A stretch of DNA of 64,000 bases from an uncultured Prevotellaceae bacterium (GCA_900321965.1 ONYA01000003.1:62001-126000), one strand, 5' to 3'. Numbered from the stretch's first letter, positions 7,983 to 17,372 are shown. Notes: generated by a model not told the origin, from the letters alone. Program-made: numbers and translations.

Positions 7983-9619
7983 GGTGCCCAGGGCTTCAAA
8001 GTCTTGAAGAAGTCGTTACCCTTGTCGTCGACGAGGATGAAGGCGGGGAAGTCCTCGACGTCGATCTTCCAGATAGCCTCCATACCCAACTCAGGATATT
8101 CGACGCACTCTATCGACTTGATGCTCGACTGGCTGAGTACGGCAGCCACGCCGCCGATGCTTCCGAGATAGAAGCCGCCGTGCTTCTGGCAGGCATCGGT
8201 GACCACCTGCGAGCGGTTGCCCTTGGCAATCATCACCAACGAGGCACCGTTGTCCTGGAACTCATCCACATAAGGATCCATGCGGTTGGCCGTTGTCGGG
8301 CCCATCGAGCCGCAGGGGTAGCCCTCGGGCGTCTTGGCGGGACCGGCGTAGAGCACGGGATATTTCTTAAAGTAGTCGGGCATACCCTCTCCTGCGTCGA
8401 GCCGAGCCTTCAGCTTGGCGTGAGCAATGTCGCGGGCCACAATGATAGTGCCACGCAGGTTCACCCTCGTGGAGACAGGATACTTCGACAGCTCCTTGCG
8501 AACGGCGTCGATGCCCTCGTTCAGGTCGATGGTGATGGTGTTCTGTCCCTCACCAGCCTTGGCATACTCGGCAGGAATCAGCTCCGAGGGGTTAGCGTCC
8601 ATCTTCTCGAGCCAGATGCCGTCGGCGTTGATTTTTGCCTTGATATTACGGTCGGCCGAGCACGAAACACCCATGCCGATGGGGCACGAAGCGCCATGAC
8701 GCGGCAGACGGACGACACGAATGTCGTGAGCCAAGTACTTGCCACCGAACTGTGCGCCAAGCCCTATCTTATGAGCCTCAGCCAGCAGCTTTTGTTCGAG
8801 GTCGACGTCGCGGAAGGCGCGGCCAGTCTCGTCGCCGGTAGTAGGCAGCGAATCGTAGTACTTGATAGAGGCGAGCTTCACCGTCAGCAGGTTCTTCTCT
8901 GCCGAAGTGCCGCCGATGACGAAGGCAATGTGATAAGGCGGGCAGGCAGCCGTGCCGAGGCTCTTCATCTTCTCGACGAGGAACGGAATGAGCGTGCCCT
9001 CGTTCTGGATGGTTGCCTTGGTCATCGGGTAGAAATAGGTCTTGTTGGCCGAACCGCCACCCTTGGCCACCATCACGAAGCGGTACTCAGCACCCTCCGT
9101 GGCCTCGATGTCGATCTGTGCCGGCAGGTTGCAGCGGGTGTTCACCTCGTCGTACATATTAAGAGGAGCATTCTGCGAATAGCGCAGGTTGTCCTGGGTG
9201 AAGGTGTTGTAAACGCCACGAGAGAGAGCCTCCTCGTCCTCGAAGCCCGTCCACACCTGCTGGCCCTTCTCGCCGTGGATGATGGCGGTGCCGGTATCCT
9301 GACAGAAAGGCAGGATGCCGCGGGCAGCCACCTCGGCATTGCGCAGGAACTGCAGGGCTACATACTTATCGTTCTCCGAAGCTTCGGGGTCGCTGAGAAT
9401 GGCGGCCACCTGCAGGTTATGCTCGCGGCGCAGCATGAACTCCACGTCGTGGAAAGCCTGCTGAGCCAGCAGCGTCAGGGCCTCCTTCGAGACCTTCACA
9501 ATCTGCTTGCCCTCAAACTCGGCGGTCGACACGCCTTCCTTACTTAACAAACGGTATTCCGTCTTGTCTTCGCCCAGCTGAAACATCGGGGCGTACTTGA
9601 AATCTACTGGTTGTGCCAT
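7970..9619 (-). CDS. Fumarate hydratase, class I (iron-sulfur dependent)
   Basis: Interconverts fumarate and malate; in Prevotella-like anaerobes it works in the reductive branch leading to succinate. At 549 aa it is a full-length single-chain class I enzyme: alpha-type N-terminal part with [12 protein letters not shown] (a cluster cysteine), [24 protein letters not shown] and [11 protein letters not shown], then the beta-type C-terminal part with GDIAHAKL-like '[11 protein letters not shown]', [20 protein letters not shown] and the MIAKGNRS segment. The start is preceded by a promoter. The protein lacks a signal peptide and is cytoplasmic. First gene of the set with the M6 peptidase and nagB. 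Confidence 0.96.
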   Translation of the reverse strand: MAQPVDFKYAPMFQLGEDKTEYRLLSKEGVSTAEFEGKQIVKVSKEALTLLAQQAFHDVEFMLRREHNLQVAAILSDPEASENDKYVALQFLRNAEVAARGILPFCQDTGTAIIHGEKGQQVWTGFEDEEALSRGVYNTFTQDNLRYSQNAPLNMYDEVNTRCNLPAQIDIEATEGAEYRFVMVAKGGGSANKTYFYPMTKATIQNEGTLIPFLVEKMKSLGTAACPPYHIAFVIGGTSAEKNLLTVKLASIKYYDSLPTTGDETGRAFRDVDLEQKLLAEAHKIGLGAQFGGKYLAHDIRVVRLPRHGASCPIGMGVSCSADRNIKAKINADGIWLEKMDANPSELIPAEYAKAGEGQNTITIDLNEGIDAVRKELSKYPVSTRVNLRGTIIVARDIAHAKLKARLDAGEGMPDYFKKYPVLYAGPAKTPEGYPCGSMGPTTANRMDPYVDEFQDNGASLVMIAKGNRSQVVTDACQKHGGFYLGSIGGVAAVLSQSSIKSIECVEYPELGMEAIWKIDVEDFPAFILVDDKGNDFFKTLKPWAPCAK

Positions 9620-9654
9620 AGTTTTTCCGTATGATTAGATATTTTATTCGGCCA

Positions 9655-9685
9655 CAAAATTAATGAAAAAAAACGAGCCAAACAA
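9655..9685 (-). promoter_or_regulatory. Promoter for the fumarase operon
   Basis: Read on the minus strand: TTG (9685-9683), 20 bp, TAATTTTG (9662-9655), about 35 bp before the fumarase ATG. Confidence 0.5.
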
Positions 9686-9725
9686 GAAAAACCACAAGAA
9701 ATATAAAAAAGAGCATCATCTGCTA

Positions 9726-9756
9726 TTGCACATTTCAGAAAAAATCCCTATCTTTG
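9726..9756 (+). promoter_or_regulatory. Promoter for the small secreted protein and lipoprotein
   Basis: TTG (9726-9728), 20-bp spacer and TATCTTTG (9749-9756), followed by an ATG at 9790. The spacer shares TTTCAGAAAAAA with the promoter at 3664-3694. Confidence 0.65.
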
Positions 9757-9789
9757 CAAGCGAAACGATAATCGAAAAAGCATAAAACT

Positions 9790-10053
9790 ATGAAGAAAAC
9801 AATTCTATTAATGTCAGTACTGCTTTTAGCAGGAAGTGTACAACAAACCGATGCGCAGACGCGCCGTAAAACCACGACACGTACAACTACCACCCAGCAA
9901 CGAACGGCACCCGAGATATGGCCCAGCTTATGCAAAGTGCGTGATGACTATGATAACAACTTCATCTTCTCCGATGGATCAAAGATTATTATATACAACC
10001 CCGACGGTATCGTAGGCTATGAAAAGGCACGCGGAAAGATTATTAAACCTTGA
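9790..10053 (+). CDS. Small secreted protein of unknown function
   Basis: An 87-residue protein with a clear signal peptide (1-23, MKKTILLMSVLLLAGSVQQTDAQ) and a very Thr/Arg-rich stretch (TRRKTTTRTTTTQQR, about 24-39), then a compact region ending in FSDGSKIIIYNPDGIVGYEKARGKI-like sequence. I do not recognise a family. A good promoter lies 34 bp upstream and the next gene starts 19 bp downstream, so both are likely co-transcribed. The clean promoter and signal peptide argue that it is a real gene. Confidence 0.7.
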   Translation: MKKTILLMSVLLLAGSVQQTDAQTRRKTTTRTTTTQQRTAPEIWPSLCKVRDDYDNNFIFSDGSKIIIYNPDGIVGYEKARGKIIKP

Positions 10054-10072
10054 ACATAACAAAAGTATAATT

Positions 10073-11302
10073 ATGAAGAAGAACTTTATCAAGCTGGCTG
10101 CCATCATGCTTGGTGCAATGATGACGGCTTGTGGCAGCAGCGACAAGGCTGCTGAAGGACTGACCTTCGAGACGTATGAGAAAAACGGTGATGCGACGTT
10201 TATCAAAGTCGACATCCCGCAGGGCGACGAGCAGAAGGTGCAGAGTGTGACCACCGCCATCCGCGAAATCATGAACGGTTCGCAGATAGTCAAGGAATTT
10301 GGCGAGATGAAGGCAGACGGCACGCTCAAGGAGGTGATTGACAGCTGCGTTCAAAGCGTTGATCCAGTCATCACCTCTGGAGAGTATGGCCCTATACAGG
10401 CATTGCTTTTCATCGAAAACAGTTACCTGAGCGATGTCGCTGCAGTGTTCGATGTCTCTGACGGCGTCTACGGTATGGGCAGCCCCGACTACTACGAACG
10501 GGTAGTTCGTCTGAGTGACGGGCATATCATGACACTTGACGAACTGACGACCATCAAGACAGAGGATCTGGAGGCTATTGTAAGGAACCATTTCGAAGAG
10601 CCCGACAACGTGAACCTTATCGACAGTTTCTATTGCCTGATGCCCGCCACAGCCGATAGCTGCCGTGTGAAATGGGAGATTAGCCGTGCCTACAGAGGCG
10701 ATGCGCTCATCCCACTGGCAGACATCGAACAGTATCTGACACCTGAGGCCAAGGAGATGTTCAAGGCCACGCCTATCCCCCTGCAGAAGAAGCAGGAGGA
10801 GGCAGAGAACGATACCCAGGAGGAGGCAGAAGTGTCAGAGGCTTATCTGCCCGGACGCGGCGACTTGGGCGAGCTGCGCGGACCTGTGAAGGAGGTGAAG
10901 TATGCAGAGTGGAGCTGCACCTATAACGAGCAGGGACAACTGACACACGAAAACGGACAGTCGCTGAAGAGCATCTTCCCTGGAGGCATCACACGCGATG
11001 AGAATGGACGCCTCAAGGATTGTAATGCCGACGGCTACGGCAGCCGCTCCTACACTTACAACGACAAGGGCCTACCAACAGCGATTTACGAATCTGGAGA
11101 AGGCAGCACTTATGTGTATGACGACGACGGCTACGTGGTTGAAGAGACGACAACCATTGCACCAGAGATGGGCGACGACGAGGGAGAGCCTGAAACCATC
11201 AAGAGCCGTTACACCATCGTCGAGAAAGACGACTACGGCAACTGGACAAAGAGAAAAGACCAGGATGGTAACGTTGTCACGCGAACCATCACCTATTATT
11301 AA
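10073..11302 (+). CDS. Lipoprotein with DUF3298-like region and YD-type repeats
   Basis: The frame is open to an earlier ATG at 10019, but the start at 10073 is preferred: it gives a lipoprotein signal (MKKNFIKLAAIMLGAMMTAC) with a lipobox Cys at residue 20, whereas the earlier start overlaps the previous gene and adds charged residues. The central part (about 55-230) resembles the DUF4163/DUF3298 module of RsiV-like proteins (ALLFIENSYLSDVAAVFDVS, VRLSDGHIMTLDELT). A Glu/Gln-rich linker (about 240-265) leads to about 140 residues with YD/RHS-like repeats (TYNEQGQLTHENG, TYNDKGLPTAIYESG, VYDDDGYVVEE, KDDYGNWTKR). Probably a surface or periplasmic lipoprotein; the role is unknown. A strong hairpin follows. 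Confidence 0.75.
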   Translation: MKKNFIKLAAIMLGAMMTACGSSDKAAEGLTFETYEKNGDATFIKVDIPQGDEQKVQSVTTAIREIMNGSQIVKEFGEMKADGTLKEVIDSCVQSVDPVITSGEYGPIQALLFIENSYLSDVAAVFDVSDGVYGMGSPDYYERVVRLSDGHIMTLDELTTIKTEDLEAIVRNHFEEPDNVNLIDSFYCLMPATADSCRVKWEISRAYRGDALIPLADIEQYLTPEAKEMFKATPIPLQKKQEEAENDTQEEAEVSEAYLPGRGDLGELRGPVKEVKYAEWSCTYNEQGQLTHENGQSLKSIFPGGITRDENGRLKDCNADGYGSRSYTYNDKGLPTAIYESGEGSTYVYDDDGYVVEETTTIAPEMGDDEGEPETIKSRYTIVEKDDYGNWTKRKDQDGNVVTRTITYY

Positions 11303-11309
11303 ATAAAGA

Positions 11310-11334
11310 GAGGGAAGTCCGGCGGGCTTCCCTC
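11310..11334. terminator. Bidirectional hairpin terminator between convergent genes
   Basis: An 11-bp stem (11310-11320 with 11324-11334, one G-T pair) closes a GGC loop. It lies between the lipoprotein stop (11302) and the M16 peptidase stop (11340), and short A/T-rich tracts flank both sides. Confidence 0.75.
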
Positions 11335-11339
11335 ATTTC

Positions 11340-14240
11340 TTAGTATCCGAAAATCTCGCTAAGCGACACCCGGCGCACGGGGCCGTACTGCTGTAGGGCA
11401 GCCATGTCGAGTTCCTTCTCGTCGCCGAGGATGATGTAGCGGTAGGACTTGTGGGCCACCTGCTGACTGGCGAAGTTGACAATATCCTGTATCGTCAGGC
11501 CTGGCAGGGCTGCATATATCTTCTCGTTCAGGTCGTAGTCGATACCTAAGTCACGGGCAGCTATCCAGGCATTGATCAGTTCAAACTTCGTGGTACGCTG
11601 GCTGGCCAACTGCTTCGTCAGTCCCTCCTTGGCAATCTGGAACGAGGCATCGCTCTGCGGAATCGTGTCGAGGATGGTGTGGAAATGGCTGACGCAGTCC
11701 ATCATCTTGTCGTTCTGGGTGATGATATGCGTGAAGAAGTCCTCCTTTTGATTCTTATAGCTCGGACGACGGTAGATAGCCCATGCATTATAAGCCAGAC
11801 CGCGTGTCTCACGCATCTCCTGGAACACCACCGTGTTCATGCCGCCACCAAAATACTCGTTGAAGAGTGACTGCACAGCAGCCTCATCGGCATTCCACTG
11901 ACGCTGTTCATTATGATACATACGCATATAGATGTTCTTGGCGTCATAAGGCGCAATCAGTATCTCACTCTGCGGCGTAGACTGCTCCTCATAAGGCTTA
12001 AATGCCAATGCCGGCTGCAAGGAGGCAGGGACATGGTGGCTCTTGGCCACAACATCCGTCAGTTCCTTTTCGTTCATCGGACCATAATAGAGCACTGTGT
12101 GTTCATAGGCGCTGAGGTTCTTCAGAAGGTCGAGCAGCTCCTGAGGATTAATCTGGCGCAACTGGGCAGATGTCAGCAGGTTGCGCTTTGAATTGTAAGA
12201 GCCAAAGACGCCATAGGCGAAGAGACGCTCAAAGCAGATACGCTGGTCGAGCTTGTCGTCGGCACGGCCTTTGTCAATGATGCTGACATACTGGTCGTAA
12301 GCCTCCTGGTCGGCCTTGGCGTTCTGCATCAGGTTCTCGAGCAGCTCCAATGCCTTATCCATGTTCTCGCTCAGGCCGTTCAGGGTGACGGTGATGTTAC
12401 GGTCGCCCACGTTGATGTTGTAGTTACAAGCTAAGGTATAGAACTGCTGCTTCACCTGCTGAGCCGTCAGACTGTCTGTTCCGAGGTAGTCCAGGTAGTC
12501 GGCAGCATATTCATAGCGCACGTCAGACTGCTTGCCGAACTCGTAGCGGAAAGCCAGCTGGAAGCGGCCGTTCTCCGTGTTCTGAACATACACGTACGGA
12601 AGGGCCTCAGTCACGTTACCGAACGTGAGATCGTGCTGGAAGTTGACAAAGCGCGGCTCAATGGGATTGACCTTGGCAGCCTGAATGTCCTTCACGAACT
12701 GGCTGACATTATCGCGGTTGGCAGCAATCGGCGTAATGGCGGGTTTGTCAATCTTCTTCTCATTAGGATCAACGCCCTGGCGCTTGTAGACTGCTGCATA
12801 GCCATCGGTAAAGTAACGGTTGGCAAAGTCCCGAATCTGCTGTTTCGTCATGCCGGCGATGCGGTCAAGGCGTGTAGCCTCCTGTTCCCAAGACTTACCC
12901 AAGATGAAGGCGTCGACAAACATATCGGCACGCGAACGGTTATTCTCCAATGCCTCGTAATACTGCAACTTCATATTGTTGACCACCGAAGGCAACAGGT
13001 CGTCAGAGAAGTCGCCCTGCTTCAGCTTACCAATCTCCTCCAACAGCAACTGGCGCACTTCGTCGAGCGTCTGTCCTTCCTTGGGCGTACCAGCCATGAT
13101 GAACAGCGTATAGTCCATCAGTGTCTCGGCCCCACCCCATGCACTCAGCATCTTCATCTGTTGGTTGATGTCGAGGTCTATCAAACCGGCGGTGCCGTTG
13201 CTCAGCATATTCGAGATGACTTCAAGGGTGTCGGCCTGCAACGAGGCTCCACTATTGAAGCGCCAACCAAGCCACAGCTGTTCGGCCTCAGGACCGATGA
13301 CGCTGGTGTCCTGCGGCTCTGTCAGCACAGGCTGAGCAGGGAACTGGGGCTGAGCCACATCATCGCCAGGCTGCCAATCGCCGAAGTACTTGTCGACGAT
13401 GGCTATCACCTCGTCAGGATCAAAGTCACCCGCCATACAGATAGCCACGTTATTAGGCACATACCATTTCTTGAAATAGTTCTTGATATTGGTGATGGAG
13501 GGATTCTTCAGGTGTTCCTGAGTGCCAATGGTGGTCTGTGTGCCGTAGGGGTGCGTCGGACAGAGCTTGCTGCACAGAGCCTCATAGAGTTTGCGCACAT
13601 CCTGCGTCAGTCCGATGTTGTATTCCTCATAGACAGCCTCCAACTCTGTATGGAAACCGCGGATGACCATATTCTGGAAACGGTCAGCCTGTATCTTCGC
13701 CCAGTTCTCGACTTCGTTGGAGGGGATGTCCTCAGTATAGCACGTCACGTCGTTCGAGGTATAGGCGTTAGAGCCCTCAGAACCGATGGCAGCCATCAGT
13801 TTGTCGTACTCATTGGGGATGAAGTACTGGGCGGCCACCTGCGAGACACTGTCGATGCCTCGATAGGCAAGACGGCGTTCCTCGGGATCGGTCATACGGC
13901 GATACTGCTCATAGCGCTGTTCGATGTCGTCCAGCAGGGGGGCCTCCTTCGCGGAGTCCGTCACGCCAAACTGTCCCGTACCTTTAAACATGATGTGCTC
14001 CAAGTAGTGAGCCAGACCTGTTGTCTCAGCTGGGTCGTTCTTTGAGCCGGTGCGTACGGCGATATACGTCTGTATGCGGGGCTGCTCCTTGTTAACACTG
14101 AGGTAAACCTTCAGTCCGTTCTTCAGCGTATAAATACGCGTCTGCGACAAATCGCCCTTTACCTCTTCACACTTATACTTGGAACACGAGCCTAACCCGA
14201 ATGCCAAGCAACAAATAGCTAATAACAGTTTAGTTCTCAT
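11340..14240 (-). CDS. M16 family zinc metallopeptidase, lipoprotein
   Basis: A 966-residue inverzincin of the pitrilysin (M16) family with the inverted zinc site HYLEH (residues 78-82) in TTGLAHYLEHIMFKGT, a downstream EAVYEEYNIG segment supplying the third zinc ligand, and further M16 domains in the second half (GMNTVVFQEMRETRGLAYNA is typical). A lipoprotein signal (MRTKLLLAICCLAFGLGSC, Cys 19) places it in a membrane facing the periplasm or surface. Such two-repeat proteases cleave small peptides. Its start overlaps the DUF4954 stop by 11 bp, so it is the last gene of hflX - DUF4954 - M16 and ends before a strong hairpin. Confidence 0.93.
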   Translation of the reverse strand: MRTKLLLAICCLAFGLGSCSKYKCEEVKGDLSQTRIYTLKNGLKVYLSVNKEQPRIQTYIAVRTGSKNDPAETTGLAHYLEHIMFKGTGQFGVTDSAKEAPLLDDIEQRYEQYRRMTDPEERRLAYRGIDSVSQVAAQYFIPNEYDKLMAAIGSEGSNAYTSNDVTCYTEDIPSNEVENWAKIQADRFQNMVIRGFHTELEAVYEEYNIGLTQDVRKLYEALCSKLCPTHPYGTQTTIGTQEHLKNPSITNIKNYFKKWYVPNNVAICMAGDFDPDEVIAIVDKYFGDWQPGDDVAQPQFPAQPVLTEPQDTSVIGPEAEQLWLGWRFNSGASLQADTLEVISNMLSNGTAGLIDLDINQQMKMLSAWGGAETLMDYTLFIMAGTPKEGQTLDEVRQLLLEEIGKLKQGDFSDDLLPSVVNNMKLQYYEALENNRSRADMFVDAFILGKSWEQEATRLDRIAGMTKQQIRDFANRYFTDGYAAVYKRQGVDPNEKKIDKPAITPIAANRDNVSQFVKDIQAAKVNPIEPRFVNFQHDLTFGNVTEALPYVYVQNTENGRFQLAFRYEFGKQSDVRYEYAADYLDYLGTDSLTAQQVKQQFYTLACNYNINVGDRNITVTLNGLSENMDKALELLENLMQNAKADQEAYDQYVSIIDKGRADDKLDQRICFERLFAYGVFGSYNSKRNLLTSAQLRQINPQELLDLLKNLSAYEHTVLYYGPMNEKELTDVVAKSHHVPASLQPALAFKPYEEQSTPQSEILIAPYDAKNIYMRMYHNEQRQWNADEAAVQSLFNEYFGGGMNTVVFQEMRETRGLAYNAWAIYRRPSYKNQKEDFFTHIITQNDKMMDCVSHFHTILDTIPQSDASFQIAKEGLTKQLASQRTTKFELINAWIAARDLGIDYDLNEKIYAALPGLTIQDIVNFASQQVAHKSYRYIILGDEKELDMAALQQYGPVRRVSLSEIFGY

Positions 14241-16083
14241 AATCTATTTCATGATCTAATTTACTCAAAAAGTCGTCGAAGACCTCCTGTTCGACGTCGC
14301 CCATGGCAAACTCCTTCTCTGCATCCTTACGGATTTCAGCAATCCAAGCACGACGGGCTCGGACATAGTCCTCGCGGATACGTTCACAGGCTGTAGCGTC
14401 GAGTCCGTCAAGATGGTAGTAGTCGAGAATCATCTGGTAAGACCACGACCAACGGTAGTCGCGGTAGCGGTTGTTGATGTCGGCAAAGCGGTCGAGCACC
14501 TGCTGGATATTGTCAAGGACTCCCGACTTGATATCGTCTACAAGACGCTGTTCCTCGCTCTCAGGCATCAGCAGTCCGCTGAGGTCTACCCAACGGCCCT
14601 TGCCAACGGCACTGACGGGTTCGCCGATATAGCCCTCTTTCTGGGCACGCTTCAAGACAGCACCCATGTAGATACGCAGGGCAATGTCGTAGTACTTCAA
14701 TCCCTTGCGCAACGACGAGGCATTGATGACATATTCATGGAAGTTATAGCTCGACACATTATCGCCCGACGCCCCGCGCAAGGCCTCCAAGATCTTGATG
14801 CCTTCCATAATCTCGCCGACGGTGTAGGGCGAGAGCCAGTCGAAGTTGATGATTGACTTACGCGACAGGTGAGAACGCTTGTCACGCTTAGGCCACTTCT
14901 TGATATCGCGGTACAGGCCGACAGTCGTGATATTGCGTCCCGGCACGATATACATAGTCTCGCCGTAGGCCATCAGATAGCTGAACGGCAGATAGCGCGT
15001 GTCGGGATGGTGCATCAGCTTACCGAAACAGACGGAGAAAGCGCCGATGGTGGCAGGCATCAGGATATAGGCTCCCGAAGCAGTCTTCGTGCCGCGCTCC
15101 AAGGTGCCGTAGTGCATGGGACCCATCTTGTAGGCGTGGTTCGAGAAGTTGGTGTTCGAACCAGCATTATAGAACGAGAACTCGCCGCCAATGAGGAGGC
15201 TCGACTTATGGTGAGAGGCTGAGAACGGTCCGCAGAAAGCAGCACAGGCCTCGCCGTTTGCCATATAAGAGTTGGCGAAGAACAGGCTGGCCTCAGCCGT
15301 GAATCCATTTGTAATCTGGCAAGCCTCGCCAACGAAGCAATCCTGCATCTTCACGGAGTTGTTGATGCTGCAACCGTCGCAGATAATCGAGTTCTCACAG
15401 ATGACGCCCGTACCGATGAACACTGGGGCGTCCATCGACGACATCACCGTACACTCCGACAGACGAGCAGCGCCACTGATTTCGCAATAGCCCTTGATAA
15501 CGGTATTGGTGATGTCTTTGGCATTGATGATCTTTACGTTGTTGCCAATAAATCCACGCTCAGGTCGGCTCACACGCAGTTCGTCCTCAATCATTTGCCG
15601 GAGCGTCTGCCGCAGTTCTTTATCGCGGTTATGCTTCACCATAAAAGCCGCTAACTGTGAATTCAATTTGCGGAAAATGGTCACATTGCCGTCGCCCATC
15701 TCATTCAGTACAGATATGACCGACCCTTCACCATAGGTAGCATCGTCCGTCGTCTCCAGGGTGCAGACATTCGATATGTAGCAGTCGTTGCCAATGGTGT
15801 AGTTGTTGATATAGTTGCCAACCCGCTCTATCAGGCAGTCATTGCCTACAGTGACGTTACGCAGGGTAGCGTCGTTGATGCCGGAATGCTTGGAAAAACC
15901 CTTGGTCACCTCAACGGTCTTGTTGAACTCACCAAGCCGGATGTCGCCATAGAACATCACGCGATGAAAGTTATAGGGCTTAAAATTCTCAGCCACCAGC
16001 ACACGCTGCCAGTCCTCAGCCCAACAAACATTTTTTTCTAAGACATCAATCTCTGATTGTGTCAGTTGCCTATAGTTATTCAT
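14230..16083 (-). CDS. DUF4954 family protein (left-handed beta-helix-like)
   Basis: The frame runs back to an ATG at 16224, but the start MNNYRQLTQSEIDVLE at 16083 is preferred because the upstream 47 residues read through the hflX 3' end and are not protein-like. That gives 617 aa and an 8-bp overlap with the hflX stop. The sequence matches the DUF4954 family typical of Bacteroidota. The middle (about 100-330) has hexapeptide-like spaced hydrophobic residues (TIGNDCYISNVCTLE, NSIICDGCSINNSVKMQDCF) as in left-handed beta-helix acyltransferases and nucleotidyltransferases, followed by a helical C-terminal part. No catalytic function is established; a sugar-nucleotide or acyl transfer role is only a guess. 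Confidence 0.88.
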   Translation of the reverse strand: MNNYRQLTQSEIDVLEKNVCWAEDWQRVLVAENFKPYNFHRVMFYGDIRLGEFNKTVEVTKGFSKHSGINDATLRNVTVGNDCLIERVGNYINNYTIGNDCYISNVCTLETTDDATYGEGSVISVLNEMGDGNVTIFRKLNSQLAAFMVKHNRDKELRQTLRQMIEDELRVSRPERGFIGNNVKIINAKDITNTVIKGYCEISGAARLSECTVMSSMDAPVFIGTGVICENSIICDGCSINNSVKMQDCFVGEACQITNGFTAEASLFFANSYMANGEACAAFCGPFSASHHKSSLLIGGEFSFYNAGSNTNFSNHAYKMGPMHYGTLERGTKTASGAYILMPATIGAFSVCFGKLMHHPDTRYLPFSYLMAYGETMYIVPGRNITTVGLYRDIKKWPKRDKRSHLSRKSIINFDWLSPYTVGEIMEGIKILEALRGASGDNVSSYNFHEYVINASSLRKGLKYYDIALRIYMGAVLKRAQKEGYIGEPVSAVGKGRWVDLSGLLMPESEEQRLVDDIKSGVLDNIQQVLDRFADINNRYRDYRWSWSYQMILDYYHLDGLDATACERIREDYVRARRAWIAEIRKDAEKEFAMGDVEQEVFDDFLSKLDHEIDYEN

Positions 16084-17356
16084 AGTCTTGATATAAAAAG
16101 TCGTTATACGGATATTTCTGTACGTGCAGCTCGCGAACCTTCTTATAAAGTACGGTACGTAGCTCTTCGATATTCTCTTTCTGTTTAGCAGATATGAACA
16201 ACGGGGCGGGAGCAAATTCTTCACTCTTCACTCTTCCCTTTTCACTTACCTTCGCCATCCATGTACGCTTCAGCTCGTCGAGCGAAATATTCTCACGCGT
16301 GGGTTCCGTCAGGTCGTCTTCGTCCTGCGGCGTCCATGAGTAAGCATCAATCTTGTTGAAGACCAGCATCGACGGTTTGTCGGCACAGCCCAACTCGGCC
16401 AGCGTCTTCTCGACGACGTTAATCTGCTCCTCGAAGTCGGGATGCGAGATGTCGACGACGTGAACTAAGAGGTCGGCCTCGCGCACCTCGTCGAGCGTCG
16501 ACTTGAACGACTCCACCAGGTCGCTGGGCAACTTGCGGATGAAGCCGACGGTGTCGGCCAGTAGGAAAGGCAGGTTGTCGATGGTCATCTTGCGCACCGT
16601 CGTGTCGAGTGTGGCAAAGAGTTTGTTCTCGGCAAAGACTTCGCTCTTCGACAGCAGGTTCATCATCGTCGACTTGCCGACGTTGGTGTAGCCCACCAGT
16701 GCCACGCGGATAAGCCGTCCGCGGTTCTTACGCTGCGTAGTCTTCTGCTGGTCAATCTCCTTCAGTCGCTGTTTCAGCAACGTAATGCGCTGCAGAATGA
16801 TGCGACGGTCCATCTCCAACTGCGTCTCGCCAGGGCCACGCAAGCCCACCGAACCTTTGCCGCCGCCGGAACCGGAGCCACCACCTTGGCGTTCCAAGTG
16901 CGTCCACAGCCGTTGCAGACGGGGCAGCATATAGCGGTGCTGCGCCAGTTCCACCTGCGCCTTGGCCTCAGCCGTCTGGGCACGCATGGCAAAGATATCG
17001 AGTATCAGCGATGTGCGGTCGAGAATCTTCACTTGCAATTCCTTCTCAATGTTACGCAACTGCTTGGCCGTCAGTTCATCGTCGAAGATGACCATACCGA
17101 CAGGCTCGTCAGCATCCTCACAGTCCTTAATATATTGTTTGATTTCCTGAAGCTTGCCGCTACCGACATAGGTCACGGCACTGGGACCGCCCACCCGCTG
17201 GGTGAAACGGTGCACGACGACTGCCCCTGCCGTGTCGGCAAGGAACTCCAGCTCATCCAGATATTCCTTGGTCTTTGCCTCGTCCTGTTGGTTTGTTATA
17301 AGGCCAACCAGCACTGCCGTCTCTGCTTTTGCCTCCGATATTACGAATTCTTTCAT
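16076..17356 (-). CDS. hflX: Ribosome-associated GTPase HflX
   Basis: A 426-aa translational GTPase that splits stalled or hibernating ribosomes. N-terminal HflX domain (about 20-200) with the Gly-rich linker ERQGGGSGSGGGKG and the GLRGPGETQLEMDRR signature; then the G domain with P-loop GYTNVGKST (222-230), DTVGFIRKLP (G3) and NKID (G4). Between G4 and the final ISAKQKENIEELR (G5 region) is a charged segment VSEKGRVKSEEF encoded by simple GTGAAGAGTGAA-like repeats (about 16217-16250), probably an in-frame insertion in a surface loop. The -7 promoter box ends only 8 bp before the start codon, so the transcript may be leaderless or nearly so. First gene of the three-gene operon. Confidence 0.96.
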   Translation of the reverse strand: MKEFVISEAKAETAVLVGLITNQQDEAKTKEYLDELEFLADTAGAVVVHRFTQRVGGPSAVTYVGSGKLQEIKQYIKDCEDADEPVGMVIFDDELTAKQLRNIEKELQVKILDRTSLILDIFAMRAQTAEAKAQVELAQHRYMLPRLQRLWTHLERQGGGSGSGGGKGSVGLRGPGETQLEMDRRIILQRITLLKQRLKEIDQQKTTQRKNRGRLIRVALVGYTNVGKSTMMNLLSKSEVFAENKLFATLDTTVRKMTIDNLPFLLADTVGFIRKLPSDLVESFKSTLDEVREADLLVHVVDISHPDFEEQINVVEKTLAELGCADKPSMLVFNKIDAYSWTPQDEDDLTEPTRENISLDELKRTWMAKVSEKGRVKSEEFAPAPLFISAKQKENIEELRTVLYKKVRELHVQKYPYNDFLYQDYE

Positions 17357-17364
17357 ATTGGGTG

Positions 17365-17372
17365 CAAAGATA
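17365..17372 (-). promoter_or_regulatory. -7 box of the hflX promoter, very close to the start codon
   Basis: TATCTTTG on the minus strand, 8 bp upstream of the hflX ATG. No good TTTG -33 element is seen at 19-22 bp. The gap between the fimbrial operon's last stop (17402) and hflX is only 45 bp, so hflX may also receive read-through. Confidence 0.5.

Noticed and set aside
8180..9547. 455-aa open frame opposite the fumarase gene
   Set aside because: It mirrors the codon bias of fumarase, has no domain or signal peptide, and the fumarase call is certain.
10019..10072. Longer lipoprotein start at 10019
   Set aside because: It overlaps the previous gene and would bury the lipoprotein signal behind 18 charged residues.
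12633..14045. 470-aa open frame opposite the M16 peptidase
   Set aside because: Antisense shadow without a family match; the M16 protein is well supported.
16084..16224. Longer DUF4954 start at 16224
   Set aside because: The extra 47 residues read antisense-frame sequence of the hflX 3' end and do not look like the family; 16083 gives the conserved start.
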